Counted from the stretch's first letter, positions 54,412 to 63,528 are shown. The stretch is DNA of 64,000 bases from Bacteroides fluxus YIT 12057 (GCF_000195635.1 NZ_GL882637.1:28818-92817); one strand, 5' to 3'. A program made the numbers and translations. Notes: generated by a model from the sequence alone, not told the origin.

Positions 54412-55665
54412 TTAGTTTTGATACCCCCTCCCGGAGGTGAGGCTGCACTTCAACGGATTGCGTACCTTTTGGGCAAAGTCCGCCATATATCGGTTCCAGG
54501 CATCAGCTGTCTTGATGTCCGCCTTGTCCCAAGCGAACCCCCAATAATATACATAATCAGAACCCGGTTCGTAATCACTGACCGCCAGTACGTGGCCGTC
54601 TGCATTGTTACGCTGTTTCTTTTCCTGTTCCGGGAAGAGGACAACCTTGGCATCCTTCACAGCGGCAGGGAAAGCGGCGCCCATGAAAATCTTGCCATTA
54701 CCCGGTCCGGTAGTAGGATCTACATAAGTGATATAGCCATTGGCTGCATCAGCCACCACGGCACCGTCAGGCTCATGCAATACGATACCAGTGACAACCG
54801 GAAGGGTCTCTTTCAGATTACTGTAGGACACGGCAGTCCGGTTCAGATGGGAACCTGCATCAAGAGTAATCACACGCGTCTCCACAACGGTAGTGTCACC
54901 CTTTACATCCAACGGAGTAAAAACCAGCTTCGCAGTGAAACGCAACGGGCCGTTGTCAAGAATCTCCAGAGTGTTGTAACACCAAGGGTAAATGATGGTA
55001 TCGTTCACCATTAACGCCGCTACACCGGCTCCCAGCGTAGGACCTACCGCATAGCAATCCATGCCGAAACCATGATCGATATGATAAGAGATGGAATTAC
55101 GCAACTCGTTTGCCGCCTTGGGATCGGTATCTTTCAACTCAGCAATTTTGGCACGGGCGTCTTTATCCACTTCTTTCGCGTAGAACGATTCCAGAACAGG
55201 TTCTGTAGTGTTATATTTTGTAAACAAGTCATATCCGTAACCGCGTTCCCCTCTGGCCTGCAGGGCAGGACCATAAGCACGGAAAGCAACCAGGTCGTTT
55301 TCCCAAGCCACGTCATCCAGACGTTCGGGATAGCATTTACCGCAAGCCTTTACCTCCACATCTTCGGGAGTACCGGTTTGGACAGTATAAACGGCAGTAG
55401 CATTACCGGCTACGGTAGCGGGAAAAATCAGTTTCTCATCATAAGTAATCTGGCAGGGCACTTGTTGCCCTTCAGCATCCAACACAACAATCTGTGCTGT
55501 ATCCGCCAAGTTCAGACAGTTGGAGATTTCTGCCATAGACAACTCTATCATTTCGTTAGAGCGCTCTACAGCCAACGGATTGGCCACCGTGACGGTTACA
55601 GTCTTGCTCTCGTTACAAGCAAAGCAAAACAAAGCCGTCATGCATAATAGAAGAAGTTTTTTCAT
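54412..55665 (-). CDS. DUF4861 lipoprotein, uronate-locus protein
   Basis: This exported lipoprotein has 417 residues. The signal MKKLLLLCMTALFCFAC has its lipobox Cys at residue 17. The DUF4861 region covers most of the rest, with VANPLAVERSNEMIELS, ARGERGYGYDLFTKYNTTEPVLESFY and HIDHGFGMDCYAVGPTLGAGVAALM. The family is usually found in pectin or alginate-type utilization loci, where it may act on uronate-containing products. Downstream in transcription there is no further gene. It follows the SDR and kduI genes on the same strand, after a hairpin at 55742-55784, so it may form a separate or partly coupled unit. Confidence 0.85.
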   Translation of the reverse strand: MKKLLLLCMTALFCFACNESKTVTVTVANPLAVERSNEMIELSMAEISNCLNLADTAQIVVLDAEGQQVPCQITYDEKLIFPATVAGNATAVYTVQTGTPEDVEVKACGKCYPERLDDVAWENDLVAFRAYGPALQARGERGYGYDLFTKYNTTEPVLESFYAKEVDKDARAKIAELKDTDPKAANELRNSISYHIDHGFGMDCYAVGPTLGAGVAALMVNDTIIYPWCYNTLEILDNGPLRFTAKLVFTPLDVKGDTTVVETRVITLDAGSHLNRTAVSYSNLKETLPVVTGIVLHEPDGAVVADAANGYITYVDPTTGPGNGKIFMGAAFPAAVKDAKVVLFPEQEKKQRNNADGHVLAVSDYEPGSDYVYYWGFAWDKADIKTADAWNRYMADFAQKVRNPLKCSLTSGRGYQN

Positions 55666-55741
55666 ACTGATAAATAATGTAATAATACGTAGATAAGTAT
55701 CTAAGGTAATTAAGGCGACAAAGCTGTCCGATTATAAAAAG

Positions 55742-55784
55742 TAAGGCGGTAAAGCGATATTTCCCTATCACTCTTACCGCCTTA
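55742..55784 (-). terminator. Hairpin between the SDR gene and the DUF4861 gene
   Basis: TAAGGCGGTAA and TTACCGCCTTA pair over 11 bp with a 21-nt loop. It may end most transcripts of the kduI-SDR unit. Confidence 0.55.
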
Positions 55785-55800
55785 GCTGCTTTACAGTTTT

Positions 55801-56604
55801 TTATTTAGGTTGTTTGCCGATGTAGGCCAGGATACCGCCATCCACATAAAGGATGTGTCCGTTTACTGCATTAGAAGCTTCAGAAGCCAGGAACACCGCA
55901 GGACCGGTAAGTTCTTCCGGATCCAGCCAACGGCCGGCAGGCGTCTTGGCGCAAATGAATGAGTCGAACGGGTGGCGGCTGCCGTCAGCCTGCTTTTCAC
56001 GCAACGGTGCAGTCTGGGGAGTAGCGATGTAACCCGGGCCAATGCCATTACACTGGATGTTGTATTCACCATATTCAGAGCAAATGTTGCGGGTCAACAT
56101 CTTCAGACCGCCTTTGGCAGCAGCATAAGCTGATACGGTTTCACGGCCCAGTTCAGACATCATAGAGCAGATATTGATAATTTTACCATGACCTTTTTTC
56201 ATCATTGCAGGCAGGACAGCCTTAGAAACGATAAACGGAGCGTTCAGGTCAATATCGATTACGCGACGGAAGTCGGCAGCTTCCATTTCGTGCATAGGAA
56301 CACGACGGATGATTCCGGCATTGTTTACGAGGATGTCAATAGTACCTACCTCTTTTTCAATGGTAGCTACCATGGCCTGGACAGCCGGTTCATTCGTTAC
56401 ATCACATACATAACCGTGTGCCTTGATACCTTTTGCAGTGTATGCAGCCATACCTTTGTCCACCAACTCCTGGTTGATATCGTTGAAACAGATAGTAGCA
56501 CCCTGCTCTGCATAAGCTGAAGCGATGGCAAAACCAATACCATAAGAAGCACCTGTCACGAGGGCTACTTTACCTTCCAAAGAAAAATTCAAATACGGAT
56601 TCAT
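55801..56604 (-). CDS. SDR family oxidoreductase, gluconate 5-dehydrogenase/KduD-like
   Basis: This NAD(P)-dependent short-chain dehydrogenase has 267 residues. The cofactor loop TGASYGIGFAIASAY is near residue 17, NNAGIIRR near 92, and the catalytic Ser and YxxxK in ICSMMSELGRETVSAYAAAKGGL near 146-165. Neighbourhood with kduI suggests the second reaction of the uronate path, 2-keto-3-deoxygluconate dehydrogenase (KduD); family annotations also include gluconate 5-dehydrogenase. It lies 55 nt after kduI. Confidence 0.9.
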   Translation of the reverse strand: MNPYLNFSLEGKVALVTGASYGIGFAIASAYAEQGATICFNDINQELVDKGMAAYTAKGIKAHGYVCDVTNEPAVQAMVATIEKEVGTIDILVNNAGIIRRVPMHEMEAADFRRVIDIDLNAPFIVSKAVLPAMMKKGHGKIINICSMMSELGRETVSAYAAAKGGLKMLTRNICSEYGEYNIQCNGIGPGYIATPQTAPLREKQADGSRHPFDSFICAKTPAGRWLDPEELTGPAVFLASEASNAVNGHILYVDGGILAYIGKQPK

Positions 56605-56659
56605 AATATTAATTATTTAAATTAGAGAAATTATTGTATTTACGTTTATAAGCAGATGC

Positions 56660-57502
56660 TCATAATAAATCTGTTATCAGCGAGAAGTCCTGATCCCCGT
56701 AATCCAGATTTTCACCTCCCATACCCCAAATGAAAGTATAGTTGTGGGTAGCGGCAGCCGAATGGATAGACCATTCGGGAGACAATACAGCCTGATCGCC
56801 TTTCATCCATATATGGCGTGTTTCATCCACCTCACCCATGAAGTGACACACAGCATGCTCTTCCGGAAGTTCAAAATAGAAGTATGCTTCCATACGGCGG
56901 CTGTGAACGTGTGCAGGCATAGTGTTCCACACACTGCCCGGTGCCAGTTCCGTCATACCCATCTGCAACTGGCAGGTAGGCAATACCTGGTTTACCAGCA
57001 TTTTATTGATATTACGATGGTTGGAGCCTTCCAGAGACCCCATTTCGGCAACCACAGCATCTTTCTTGGTCACCTTCTTGTCCGGATAATTGCGGTGTGC
57101 AGTTACAGAATTGAAATAGAACTTAGCGGGATGGGCGGCATCCTTGCTTTCAAATGTAACTTCACGGTCACCCGAGCCCAGGTAAAGGGCTTCTTTATAA
57201 TCCAGTTCGAACACGGCATCACCGGCTTTCACTATGCCTGCACCGCCTACATTGAAGATACCCATTTCACGACGGGTCAGAAAGTAAGGTGCTTTCAGCG
57301 GATCGATAGCTTCCAAACCCAGCACTTCTCCCACCGGCATGGCTCCACCTACCACCATACGGTCATACATGGAATATACCATATTTACTTCATTCGGGGA
57401 GAATACCTTCTCTATAAGGAAGTCGCGACGGATTCTTTTCGTATCGTAGCTTTTGGCATCTTCTGGATGCGCGGCATAGCGAATTTCATAGTTCGTTTTC
57501 AT
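56660..57502 (-). CDS. kduI: 5-dehydro-4-deoxy-D-glucuronate isomerase
   Basis: This zinc cupin isomerase converts the 4-deoxy product of pectin or GAG lyases into 3-deoxy-D-glycero-2,5-hexodiulosonate. It has 280 residues. The cupin metal site is in MPAHVHSRRMEAYFYFELPEEH near residue 195 (His, His, Glu) with a later His in WSIHSAAATHNYTFIWGMGGEN near 247. The start MKTNYEIRYAAHPEDAKSYDT is typical. An inverted repeat GTACGT-n5-ACGTAC (57543-57559) overlaps its expected transcription start, with a -7 box CAAATATA at 57566-57573. Confidence 0.95.
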   Translation of the reverse strand: MKTNYEIRYAAHPEDAKSYDTKRIRRDFLIEKVFSPNEVNMVYSMYDRMVVGGAMPVGEVLGLEAIDPLKAPYFLTRREMGIFNVGGAGIVKAGDAVFELDYKEALYLGSGDREVTFESKDAAHPAKFYFNSVTAHRNYPDKKVTKKDAVVAEMGSLEGSNHRNINKMLVNQVLPTCQLQMGMTELAPGSVWNTMPAHVHSRRMEAYFYFELPEEHAVCHFMGEVDETRHIWMKGDQAVLSPEWSIHSAAATHNYTFIWGMGGENLDYGDQDFSLITDLL

Positions 57503-57542
57503 GATAATTATTACGTCTTAAAAGTTATACATCCGGTTCAAG

Positions 57543-57573
57543 GTACGTCGTTTACGTACACGATGCAAATATA
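57543..57573 (-). promoter_or_regulatory. kduI promoter with overlapping operator-like palindrome
   Basis: On the minus strand the -7 box TATATTTG (plus-strand CAAATATA, 57566-57573) is followed by GTACGT-CGTTT-ACGTAC (57543-57559). The palindrome covers the expected start of transcription, a place where a repressor would block the promoter. Confidence 0.45.
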
Positions 57574-57688
57574 GGGAAAGAAAATGGAGAAACCGTGCAA
57601 ATTTGTGCCAATTATGTATCAATATCGTTCAATTCTTATACGGATCCTGTTTTTCAAGGATGGTGGGATGAATCAACAACAAAAAAAA

Positions 57689-57715
57689 CCCTCTAAAATT
57701 AGCCGTTTTAGAGGG
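57689..57715. terminator. Terminator of tRNA-Gln
   Basis: CCCTCTAAAA (57689-57698) and TTTTAGAGGG (57706-57715) form a perfect 10-bp stem. On the minus strand eight T follow, and on the plus strand five. Confidence 0.8.
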
Positions 57716-57743
57716 TTTTTAGCTGCAAATAGCTGTATCGATG

Positions 57744-57814
57744 TTGGACTACCAGGATTCGAACCTGGGCAAACAGAACCAAAACCTGTTGTGCTACCAT
57801 TACACCATAGTCCA
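57744..57814 (-). tRNA. tRNA-Gln (anticodon TTG)
   Basis: The minus strand folds as a 71-base tRNA without encoded CCA. The acceptor stem is TGGACTA/TAGTCCA with discriminator A. The anticodon loop is TTTTGGT, anticodon TTG, closed by ACAGG/TCTGT. The T arm is CCAGG-TTCGAAT-CCTGG. It has its own promoter and terminator and lies between kduI and tyrS. Confidence 0.95.
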
Positions 57815-57844
57815 AACTTATGTGCTTTCTGTTAAAAAGCGGTG

Positions 57845-57876
57845 CAAAGATAGAGGTATGTCCCGAAATATCCAAA
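57845..57876 (-). promoter_or_regulatory. Promoter of tRNA-Gln
   Basis: On the minus strand TTTG (plus-strand 57873-57876) and TATCTTTG (57845-57852) are 20 nt apart, an ideal pair. The -33 box is inside the tyrS terminator hairpin. Confidence 0.65.
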
Positions 57877-57886
57877 TATTTCGGGA
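57861..57886 (-). terminator. tyrS terminator
   Basis: TCCCGAAATAT and ATATTTCGGGA form a perfect 11-bp stem with a 4-nt loop, 21 nt after the tyrS stop. Confidence 0.7.
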
Positions 57887-57906
57887 CTATTTTTTCTATC
57901 TATGTA

Positions 57907-59199
57907 TTATTTTGCAATAATCAGATAGTAATTCTTCTTGCCGCGCTGTACCAACAAGTATTTATCATCCAGCAAATCGGCCGTTGTAACTACCTGGTCA
58001 AAAGCAGCCAACTTTTCCTTATTCAAGGAAACACCACCACCTTGTACCAATTTACGCATTTCACCTTTAGAAGCAAAAACCGCCGCATTATCTACAAATA
58101 AATCAACGGCTTTCACACCGGCAGCCAATGCGTCACGAGAAATCTCAAATTGAGGAACACCTTCGAACACAGCCAACAGCGTATCCTCATCCAGCTTTTT
58201 CAATGCATCGGAAGTTGCATTACCAAACAGGATGTTTGAAGCATCAACCGCAGCATTATAGTCTTCTTCAGAGTGAACCATAATAGTCACTTCCTTGGCC
58301 AGACGCTTCTGCAACACACGCAGGTGCGGAGCAGCTTCATGCTCGGCAATCAGGGCATCGACTTCTTCTTTGGTCAATGCGGTAAATATCTTGATGTAAC
58401 GGGAAGCGTCCGCATCGCTGACGTTCAACCAGAACTGATAGAATTTGTAAGGAGAAGTATAACGGGGATCCAGCCAGATATTTCCTGATTCCGTCTTGCC
58501 AAACTTACCACCGTCGGCCTTCGTAATCAACGGGCTGGTCAGCGCAAACACCTCACCTCCATTCGTACGGCGAATCAGCTCGGCACCTGTCGTAATATTA
58601 CCCCATTGGTCACTGCCTCCCATCTGTAACCGGCAACCTTTGGTTTCGTACAAGTGCAGGAAGTCGTAACCTTGCAGCAACTGGTAAGTAAATTCTGTAA
58701 AAGACAAACCGTCACGAGCCTCACCGTTCAGACGCTTCTTCACGGAATCTTTCGCCATCATATAATTTACGGTGATATGCTTGCCTACTTCACGGGCAAA
58801 ATCAAGGAAAGAGAAATCTTTCATCCAGTCGTAGTTGTTCACCAGCTCGGCACGGTTAGGAGCATCCGAATCAAAATCCAAAAACTTGGAAAGCTGCGCT
58901 TTCATACCTGCCATGTTACGTTGCAACGTCTCTTCGGTGAGCAAATTACGTTCTGCCGACTTACCGGAAGGATCACCGATCATACCCGTCGCACCGCCGA
59001 TCAATGCCAACGGCTTATGTCCGCAACGCTGGAAATGACGCAAAATCATCACACTGCAAAGGTGTCCGATGTGCAAAGAGTCCGCAGTAGGGTCAAAGCC
59101 AATGTATGCGGTCACCTGTTCCTTGGCCAGAAGTTCTTCCGTACCCGGCATCATATCGTGGAGCATGCCACGCCATCTTAATTCTTCTACAAAATTCAT
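57907..59199 (-). CDS. tyrS: Tyrosine-tRNA ligase
   Basis: This class I aminoacyl-tRNA synthetase charges tRNA-Tyr. It has 430 residues. The HIGH motif is in [15 protein letters not shown] near residue 40, the KMSKS-type motif is KFGKTESG near 233, and the tyrosine pocket residues lie in [12 protein letters not shown] and [28 protein letters not shown]. The C-terminal S4-like RNA-binding domain ([22 protein letters not shown]) is present. The length and motifs fit the bacterial TyrRS type. It is transcribed alone and ends at the hairpin next to the tRNA-Gln promoter. Confidence 0.97.
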   Translation of the reverse strand: MNFVEELRWRGMLHDMMPGTEELLAKEQVTAYIGFDPTADSLHIGHLCSVMILRHFQRCGHKPLALIGGATGMIGDPSGKSAERNLLTEETLQRNMAGMKAQLSKFLDFDSDAPNRAELVNNYDWMKDFSFLDFAREVGKHITVNYMMAKDSVKKRLNGEARDGLSFTEFTYQLLQGYDFLHLYETKGCRLQMGGSDQWGNITTGAELIRRTNGGEVFALTSPLITKADGGKFGKTESGNIWLDPRYTSPYKFYQFWLNVSDADASRYIKIFTALTKEEVDALIAEHEAAPHLRVLQKRLAKEVTIMVHSEEDYNAAVDASNILFGNATSDALKKLDEDTLLAVFEGVPQFEISRDALAAGVKAVDLFVDNAAVFASKGEMRKLVQGGGVSLNKEKLAAFDQVVTTADLLDDKYLLVQRGKKNYYLIIAK

Positions 59200-59311
59200 C
59201 GAATGAGATTATCTAAAATTATTTAAACGATTATATATCCATATCATACTAAAGACCTAAAAATCATTTAGTCTCCGCAAAAGTACGACACTTTATTCGA
59301 AGAAACAACTC

Positions 59312-59968
59312 TTATTGTTTAAAAAAGACTTTGCTTATATTTCCCCGGATCGCTTCCGAGAGTTCTCCCAATGAAACCCCACGCACCGCCGCAGCCTGTT
59401 CATACAGCCCGGTCACCGGAAGCGGACTTTCATCCGTCTCTATAAACAAATGATCAAGAGGAACCGCACGAAGGGCATCCGCCTGATACTTCTCGCCAAA
59501 AGAGAGATAAAATCCATGCTTCAGATACTCCTCCGCCAAAGCCGCTTTTCCACGAAATCCATGAATAATCCATGGATTCGAAGGGCGTAATGCCCCCCTC
59601 ATTTTCAACAACTCATCCACAGCCTTTACCAAGTGAATAACCAAAGGCTTGTCCAGTTCCATAGACAGACGGGCCTGGAACGCAAAAATCTCCAGTTGCA
59701 TGGACATGGGAGCGTTTGCCAATTTATCCAATCCAGCCTCGCCTACGGCAAGCACCCGGGGATGACGCAGCAACGAAAGGAAATTGTCTGAAAACCGTTT
59801 CGAAGAGATATCTTTTCCGGTTATGGATGAAGCAACGTACCACGGATGGATTCCTACCGAGTACCAGCCGCCTTCCTGCGGAACAAATGTTTCAGGATAA
59901 CAGTTCACGATTGCCTCTCCCGGCATCTGTGGCAACCGGTGCGTATGTATATCGACAGGCAACCTCAT
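59312..59968 (-). CDS. TatD-family hydrolase, short form
   Basis: This metal-dependent hydrolase or deoxyribonuclease of the TatD family has 218 residues from ATG 59968 ([17 protein letters not shown]); the longer open frame is antisense or out of frame with yidD. The DIHTHR motif at residues 6-11, [12 protein letters not shown] near 90, HLVKAVDEL near 130, [11 protein letters not shown] near 152 and ETDESPLP near 183 give the metal ligands. It is about 40 residues shorter than typical TatD proteins (around 260), so part of the barrel is reduced. Its start overlaps yidD by 4 nt. Confidence 0.85.
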   Translation of the reverse strand: MRLPVDIHTHRLPQMPGEAIVNCYPETFVPQEGGWYSVGIHPWYVASSITGKDISSKRFSDNFLSLLRHPRVLAVGEAGLDKLANAPMSMQLEIFAFQARLSMELDKPLVIHLVKAVDELLKMRGALRPSNPWIIHGFRGKAALAEEYLKHGFYLSFGEKYQADALRAVPLDHLFIETDESPLPVTGLYEQAAAVRGVSLGELSEAIRGNISKVFFKQ

Positions 59969-60186
59969 GGAACGGGATCGTATCCGGAACCTCCCCAAGG
60001 ATGGCAGCGCAGGACACGCTTCACGGCCAGATAAAGTCCTTTGAAAGGTCCATGTTTCTTTATAGCCTCCACTGCATATTGCGAACATGTAGGCGTAAAA
60101 CGGCATGACGGCCCCAACATGGGCGAAATGCACTTCTGATAAAAGTAGATGGGAAGCAGCAAAAGATATGAAATCAACCGTTTCAT
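59965..60186 (-). CDS. yidD: Membrane protein insertion efficiency factor YidD
   Basis: This small amphipathic protein helps YidC insert membrane proteins. It has 73 residues. The family pattern is clear: [41 protein letters not shown] (about residues 10-50) with conserved cysteines, then [19 protein letters not shown] at the end. It overlaps rnpA by 4 nt and tatD by 4 nt. The rnpA-yidD order is conserved in bacteria. Confidence 0.96.
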   Translation of the reverse strand: MKRLISYLLLLPIYFYQKCISPMLGPSCRFTPTCSQYAVEAIKKHGPFKGLYLAVKRVLRCHPWGGSGYDPVP

Positions 60187-60560
60187 ACGCTCTCAGCAAT
60201 GCGCGCCAAAGCAGTCTTCATTCGATTTTCTATAACGGAAGACTCCACCAACTGATCTGAAAGATAGATAAAAGCAATAGCCAGGCGACATTGCTTCTCT
60301 TCCAGCACACGCAGCAACTCATGCTTATTCATACGGTAAGCCTCCCTTATCTGGCGCTTGACACGGTTACGCTTCACGGCACGCTTGAACCGACGCTTCG
60401 ATACACTGACAAGGATAGAAGCAGGTGCCTCCAATTCCTCTACAGACAGATATACCACCCGCAAGGGAAAGACTGAAAATGAACGGGAACCACCCGCAAA
60501 CATCTTCTCTATAACTTTCTTCCGATTCAACCTTTCAGGTTTACGCAAAGTATTGGGCAT
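60183..60560 (-). CDS. rnpA: Ribonuclease P protein component
   Basis: This basic protein supports the RNase P ribozyme in tRNA 5' maturation. It has 125 residues, normal for the family. The signature is [22 protein letters not shown] near residues 50-72, and [18 protein letters not shown] is the N-terminal part. It is followed by yidD with a 4-nt overlap. Upstream is a gap with inverted repeats (60625-60675) before hemD. Confidence 0.96.
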   Translation of the reverse strand: MPNTLRKPERLNRKKVIEKMFAGGSRSFSVFPLRVVYLSVEELEAPASILVSVSKRRFKRAVKRNRVKRQIREAYRMNKHELLRVLEEKQCRLAIAFIYLSDQLVESSVIENRMKTALARIAESV

Positions 60561-60624
60561 ATCTTTTTAGTTACGGGTTACGAACTACCAGCCGGAGTCA
60601 AAGAACCTCTCCCCTTAAAAGGAC

Positions 60625-60675
60625 ACAAGCTACAAGTATCATACGCATTTGCAGCGCAGCCCACTTGTAGCTTGT
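60625..60675. repeat. Inverted repeat with AGCTACAAG words between hemD and rnpA
   Basis: ACAAGCTACAAGT (60625-60637) and ACTTGTAGCTTGT (60663-60675) are perfect 13-bp inverted repeats. Around them, variants such as GTTACGGGTTACGAACTAC and GTAACCGGTAGC recur on both sides. No T run is present, so termination is not obvious. Confidence 0.7.
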
Positions 60676-60699
60676 AACCGGTAGCTTATAACTGATATA

Positions 60700-61452
60700 T
60701 TACTTTCCTTTATTATTCTCCTTGATGAACATATCAAGCGCCGCCGTCATAGAAGGAGCCTGTACGCTGGGAGCCTCTAAATCCAGACGAAGCCCGGCAT
60801 CACGAACCGCCTGCGCAGTAGTAGAGCCGAATGTCCCGATTTTAATTTCCTTCTGTTCGAAATCCGGGAAATTCTTCTTCAAGGCACTGATACCTGCCGG
60901 ACTGAAGAACACCAGCATGTCATAGTCAAACTTTTCATCGGCACCAAAATCATTGCTTACCGTACGATACATGACAACTTCTGTATGCTGAATCTTGTTC
61001 TTGTCCAACAAATTCTTGATTTCATCCGTATGTACATCCGACATGGGAACCAAGTACTTTTCAGTTTTATGTTTTATAATTGCAGGCAATAAATCATCAA
61101 ATTTTCCGGTATTTCCAAAGAAAATCTTGCGTTTACGATACTGCACATATTTTTGAATGTACAAGGCAATGGCTTCTGACACACAGAAATACTTCATAGT
61201 TTCCGGAATTGTCACACGTAATTCCGTACAAAGATGGAAAAAGTGGTCAATGGCATGACGCGATGTAAAAACGACAGCAGTGTGATCCAATATGGACACT
61301 TTCTGTTGTCTGAACTCTTTTGATGAAAGGCTCTCCACTTTGATGAACGGGCGAAAATCTATTTTCACACCGTACTTTTCGGCGATGTCGTAATAAGGAG
61401 ATTTCTCTGATGCCGGTTTCGGCTGCGACACAAGTACTTTCTTTATTTTCAA
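60700..61452 (-). CDS. hemD: Uroporphyrinogen-III synthase-like protein
   Basis: This enzyme cyclizes hydroxymethylbilane to uroporphyrinogen III in tetrapyrrole synthesis. It has 250 residues. The two-domain HemD pattern is visible: KVLVSQPKPASEKSPYYDIAEKYGVKIDFRPFIKVE at the start, ILDHTAVVFTSRHAIDHFF near residue 55, then DYDMLVFFSPAGISALKKNFPDF near 180 and IGTFGSTTAQAVRDAGLRLDLEAP near 205. HemD proteins are poorly conserved, so the activity is probable rather than certain; many Bacteroides lack a complete heme pathway. The DUF4271 gene lies 4 nt upstream in the same operon. Confidence 0.83.
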   Translation of the reverse strand: MKIKKVLVSQPKPASEKSPYYDIAEKYGVKIDFRPFIKVESLSSKEFRQQKVSILDHTAVVFTSRHAIDHFFHLCTELRVTIPETMKYFCVSEAIALYIQKYVQYRKRKIFFGNTGKFDDLLPAIIKHKTEKYLVPMSDVHTDEIKNLLDKNKIQHTEVVMYRTVSNDFGADEKFDYDMLVFFSPAGISALKKNFPDFEQKEIKIGTFGSTTAQAVRDAGLRLDLEAPSVQAPSMTAALDMFIKENNKGK

Positions 61453-61456
61453 CGTC

Positions 61457-62188
61457 CTAAAATTTTATTATCAAAAAATCGTTTAGTTGTATCATTCCTT
61501 GATATAACATAAAACAAGGAATGATTTCAAGGGCACAAAAGTACAAAATTAAAAGTAATCCACCATATAAATTGTCACAAAAAAGCTTTAGCCACTTATA
61601 GAACATTAATATTTTAGCAAAAAAGGCTAAAAGCAATCCGATTATTATCGTAAGTTGCAGACTTAAATCGAAATACACTATAAACAAAACGAAAGGAAAC
61701 AGAGCAAATCCCAAATAATAAAGTAGTGTCGAATAAGATTCCAGCCAAAGCGCCGTTGTACTTTCGTCAAAAAAAATCCAACCCAAAAAGGAATAGGCCA
61801 CCCATTTCAGGAAAAGATAAAGAAGGCATACCCCTATATAGATGTTCAGCAAGAGAAAAGGGGGAACATGCTGCACCAATGCAGGTTGTACATCACTGAA
61901 ATAGCTGAAGACAGCGACTCCGGCAAGCACACAAGTCTGCAGAATCAGCAGCAACAGATAGCGCATGTCTGCCGCAGTGGAAGTAGCAAATATGCTGGTA
62001 CGTTCACGGTGCAACAAAAAATCCTTTACCAGTTGCAACAGAAACTTACGGCTACGGGACAGGACATAAGACGACAGAAAAAAGCAACACAAGAGAATGG
62101 CGGTAATGCCGTCATCCATTCGCGGAGAATAAGGAATAGGAATTCCTTCCGGACCTGCCGTCATCCAGGCTATCAGCAGATTCATCAT
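61457..62188 (-). CDS. DUF4271 membrane protein
   Basis: This inner-membrane protein has 243 residues and about seven hydrophobic helices (AILLCCFFLSSYVLS, YLLLLILQTCVLAGVAVF, FLLLNIYIGVCLLYLFLKW, LYYLGFALFPFVLFIVYF, LLILYFCALEIIPCFMLY). It belongs to DUF4271, conserved in Bacteroidetes next to hemD, and its function is unknown. It overlaps the LOG-family gene by 4 nt and ends 4 nt before hemD. No catalytic motif is visible. Confidence 0.85.
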   Translation of the reverse strand: MMNLLIAWMTAGPEGIPIPYSPRMDDGITAILLCCFFLSSYVLSRSRKFLLQLVKDFLLHRERTSIFATSTAADMRYLLLLILQTCVLAGVAVFSYFSDVQPALVQHVPPFLLLNIYIGVCLLYLFLKWVAYSFLGWIFFDESTTALWLESYSTLLYYLGFALFPFVLFIVYFDLSLQLTIIIGLLLAFFAKILMFYKWLKLFCDNLYGGLLLILYFCALEIIPCFMLYQGMIQLNDFLIIKF

Positions 62189-62772
62189 ATCGCCGCAAAC
62201 TTACGGATGGAAGCATCCCATAAAGGGGTGGTATGTATCAATTCGACAGCCTCTTGCGGTGTCCGGGCCACATGCCAGATAGCACCATGCTGTTGACGCA
62301 TAAAGTTCTCGTCCACTGCCCGGTGGAGCATATCAAGCAACGGATCAAAATAGCCTTTTGTGTTCAGTATGACAACCGGATTGAGATAAAGCCCCAGTTG
62401 CTTCCAAGTAATGACTTCAAGCAATTCCTCTAAAGTACCGCAACCACCGGGCAAGGCAATAACGGCATCACTCAAGTCCGCCATCATCTTCTTTCGCTCA
62501 TGCATGCTTTCCACCTCCCGAAGCTCGGTCAGCCCCGTATGGTGCCATCCCTGCTCTACCATGAAACGAGGTATTACACCGGTCACCTCCCCTCCTGCCG
62601 CCAGCACTGCATCCGCCACAGCAGACATCAACCCCATATTGCCTGCCCCGTTAACCAGACGGATACGCTGCCGCCCCAGCAGGGTACCCAGTTCGTGGGC
62701 AGCATCAAAATAAACCGGATCAATCTTCGTGCTTGATGCACTGTAAACGCATACGGAAGTTATCTTATTCAT
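62185..62772 (-). CDS. LOG-family phosphoribohydrolase (TIGR00730)
   Basis: This Rossmann-like hydrolase splits nucleoside 5'-monophosphates into base and ribose 5-phosphate (cytokinin-activating type). It has 195 residues. The two diagnostic motifs are present: MHERKKMMADLSDAVIALPGGCGTLEELLEVITWKQLG near residues 88-125 with PGGxGTxxE. The N-terminal INKxTSVCVYSASST and GAGNMGLMSAVADAVLAAGGEVTGVIP complete the family pattern. It overlaps the DUF4271 gene by 4 nt; a minus-strand -7 box CAAAGGTA is at 62805-62812. Confidence 0.93.
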   Translation of the reverse strand: MNKITSVCVYSASSTKIDPVYFDAAHELGTLLGRQRIRLVNGAGNMGLMSAVADAVLAAGGEVTGVIPRFMVEQGWHHTGLTELREVESMHERKKMMADLSDAVIALPGGCGTLEELLEVITWKQLGLYLNPVVILNTKGYFDPLLDMLHRAVDENFMRQQHGAIWHVARTPQEAVELIHTTPLWDASIRKFAAI

Positions 62773-63074
62773 CGTATTCTTACTCTACCTTAATAATATG
62801 TGTACAAAGGTACGTGATTTCAAGGAGATTTGAAACAGAGGCAGATATCTTTCCTATTTCTTGTCTGCTATTTTTTGTGTTCGGGAAATCCGTCTTGTTC
62901 CACAAAGTATAGCAGAACCGATGTTTTTACTTGAAAAAGCTGTCCCGGAAAATTACAGATAGAAGGTAAAAGACAGATTGTCAATGAAGCTAAGCAAAAA
63001 AACAAACTCCCTGCCCACATCTGATGACATAAGCAGGAAATCATTTGGTTTGGCGAATCAAAGGTTTTTATAAA
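62773..63074. other. Boundary between core genome and the AT-rich RHS fragment
   Basis: This gap of 302 bases contains the -7 box of the LOG gene (CAAAGGTA at 62805-62812). The base composition shifts towards AT near 63060. No attachment site, integrase or tRNA is visible here. Confidence 0.5.
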
Positions 63075-63527
63075 TCAATATTCAAGCCAAAAATAATCAG
63101 GGGTGCGTAAAGTATCCCACAACAAAATACCAGCACTGGAGCTACATGAAATTGCAATATTGGGAATATTGTCAATCCGGTATCGAAACGTACTATCTAT
63201 GACTTTCTTTCCACGATACAATACTGTGTCTAGAGCTATGACACGTATCTTTATTTTCAGACTGTCGTATTCGCTCTTGTCAAAACATGCAACTTCCATA
63301 CCAATCCAATCTTCATAATAAATTAGTTCTTGGTCATTGGTTTTATTTATATACATACCTTTAAATACTAAGCTGTCATTTACCCAACATTTTATATAAT
63401 CTTTACCGGTACGCTCTTTAAAACCTGTAGAAACTAAAATCATAAAATCATTTTTTGGAATCGAATGTTCAACACATCCCATCAACACAGTAAATATGGT
63501 CACAAAAATAAATATACGTGTCTTCAT
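63075..63527 (-). CDS. Small AT-rich lipoprotein, possible immunity protein
   Basis: This 150-residue product has a lipoprotein signal (MKTRIFIFVTIFTVLMGC, lipobox Cys at residue 18). The mature part has no family I recognise; it is rich in beta-strand patterns (IKCWVNDSLVFKGMYI, KIKIRVIALDTVLYRGKKV, STFRYRIDNIPNIAIS). It begins 1 nt after the stop of the RHS-tail ORF on the same strand. The AT-rich composition differs from the core genes. A lipoprotein encoded directly after an RHS or other polymorphic toxin tail is a common place for the cognate immunity protein, which is my inference. Confidence 0.7.
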   Translation of the reverse strand: MKTRIFIFVTIFTVLMGCVEHSIPKNDFMILVSTGFKERTGKDYIKCWVNDSLVFKGMYINKTNDQELIYYEDWIGMEVACFDKSEYDSLKIKIRVIALDTVLYRGKKVIDSTFRYRIDNIPNIAISCSSSAGILLWDTLRTPDYFWLEY

Positions 63528-63528
63528 A

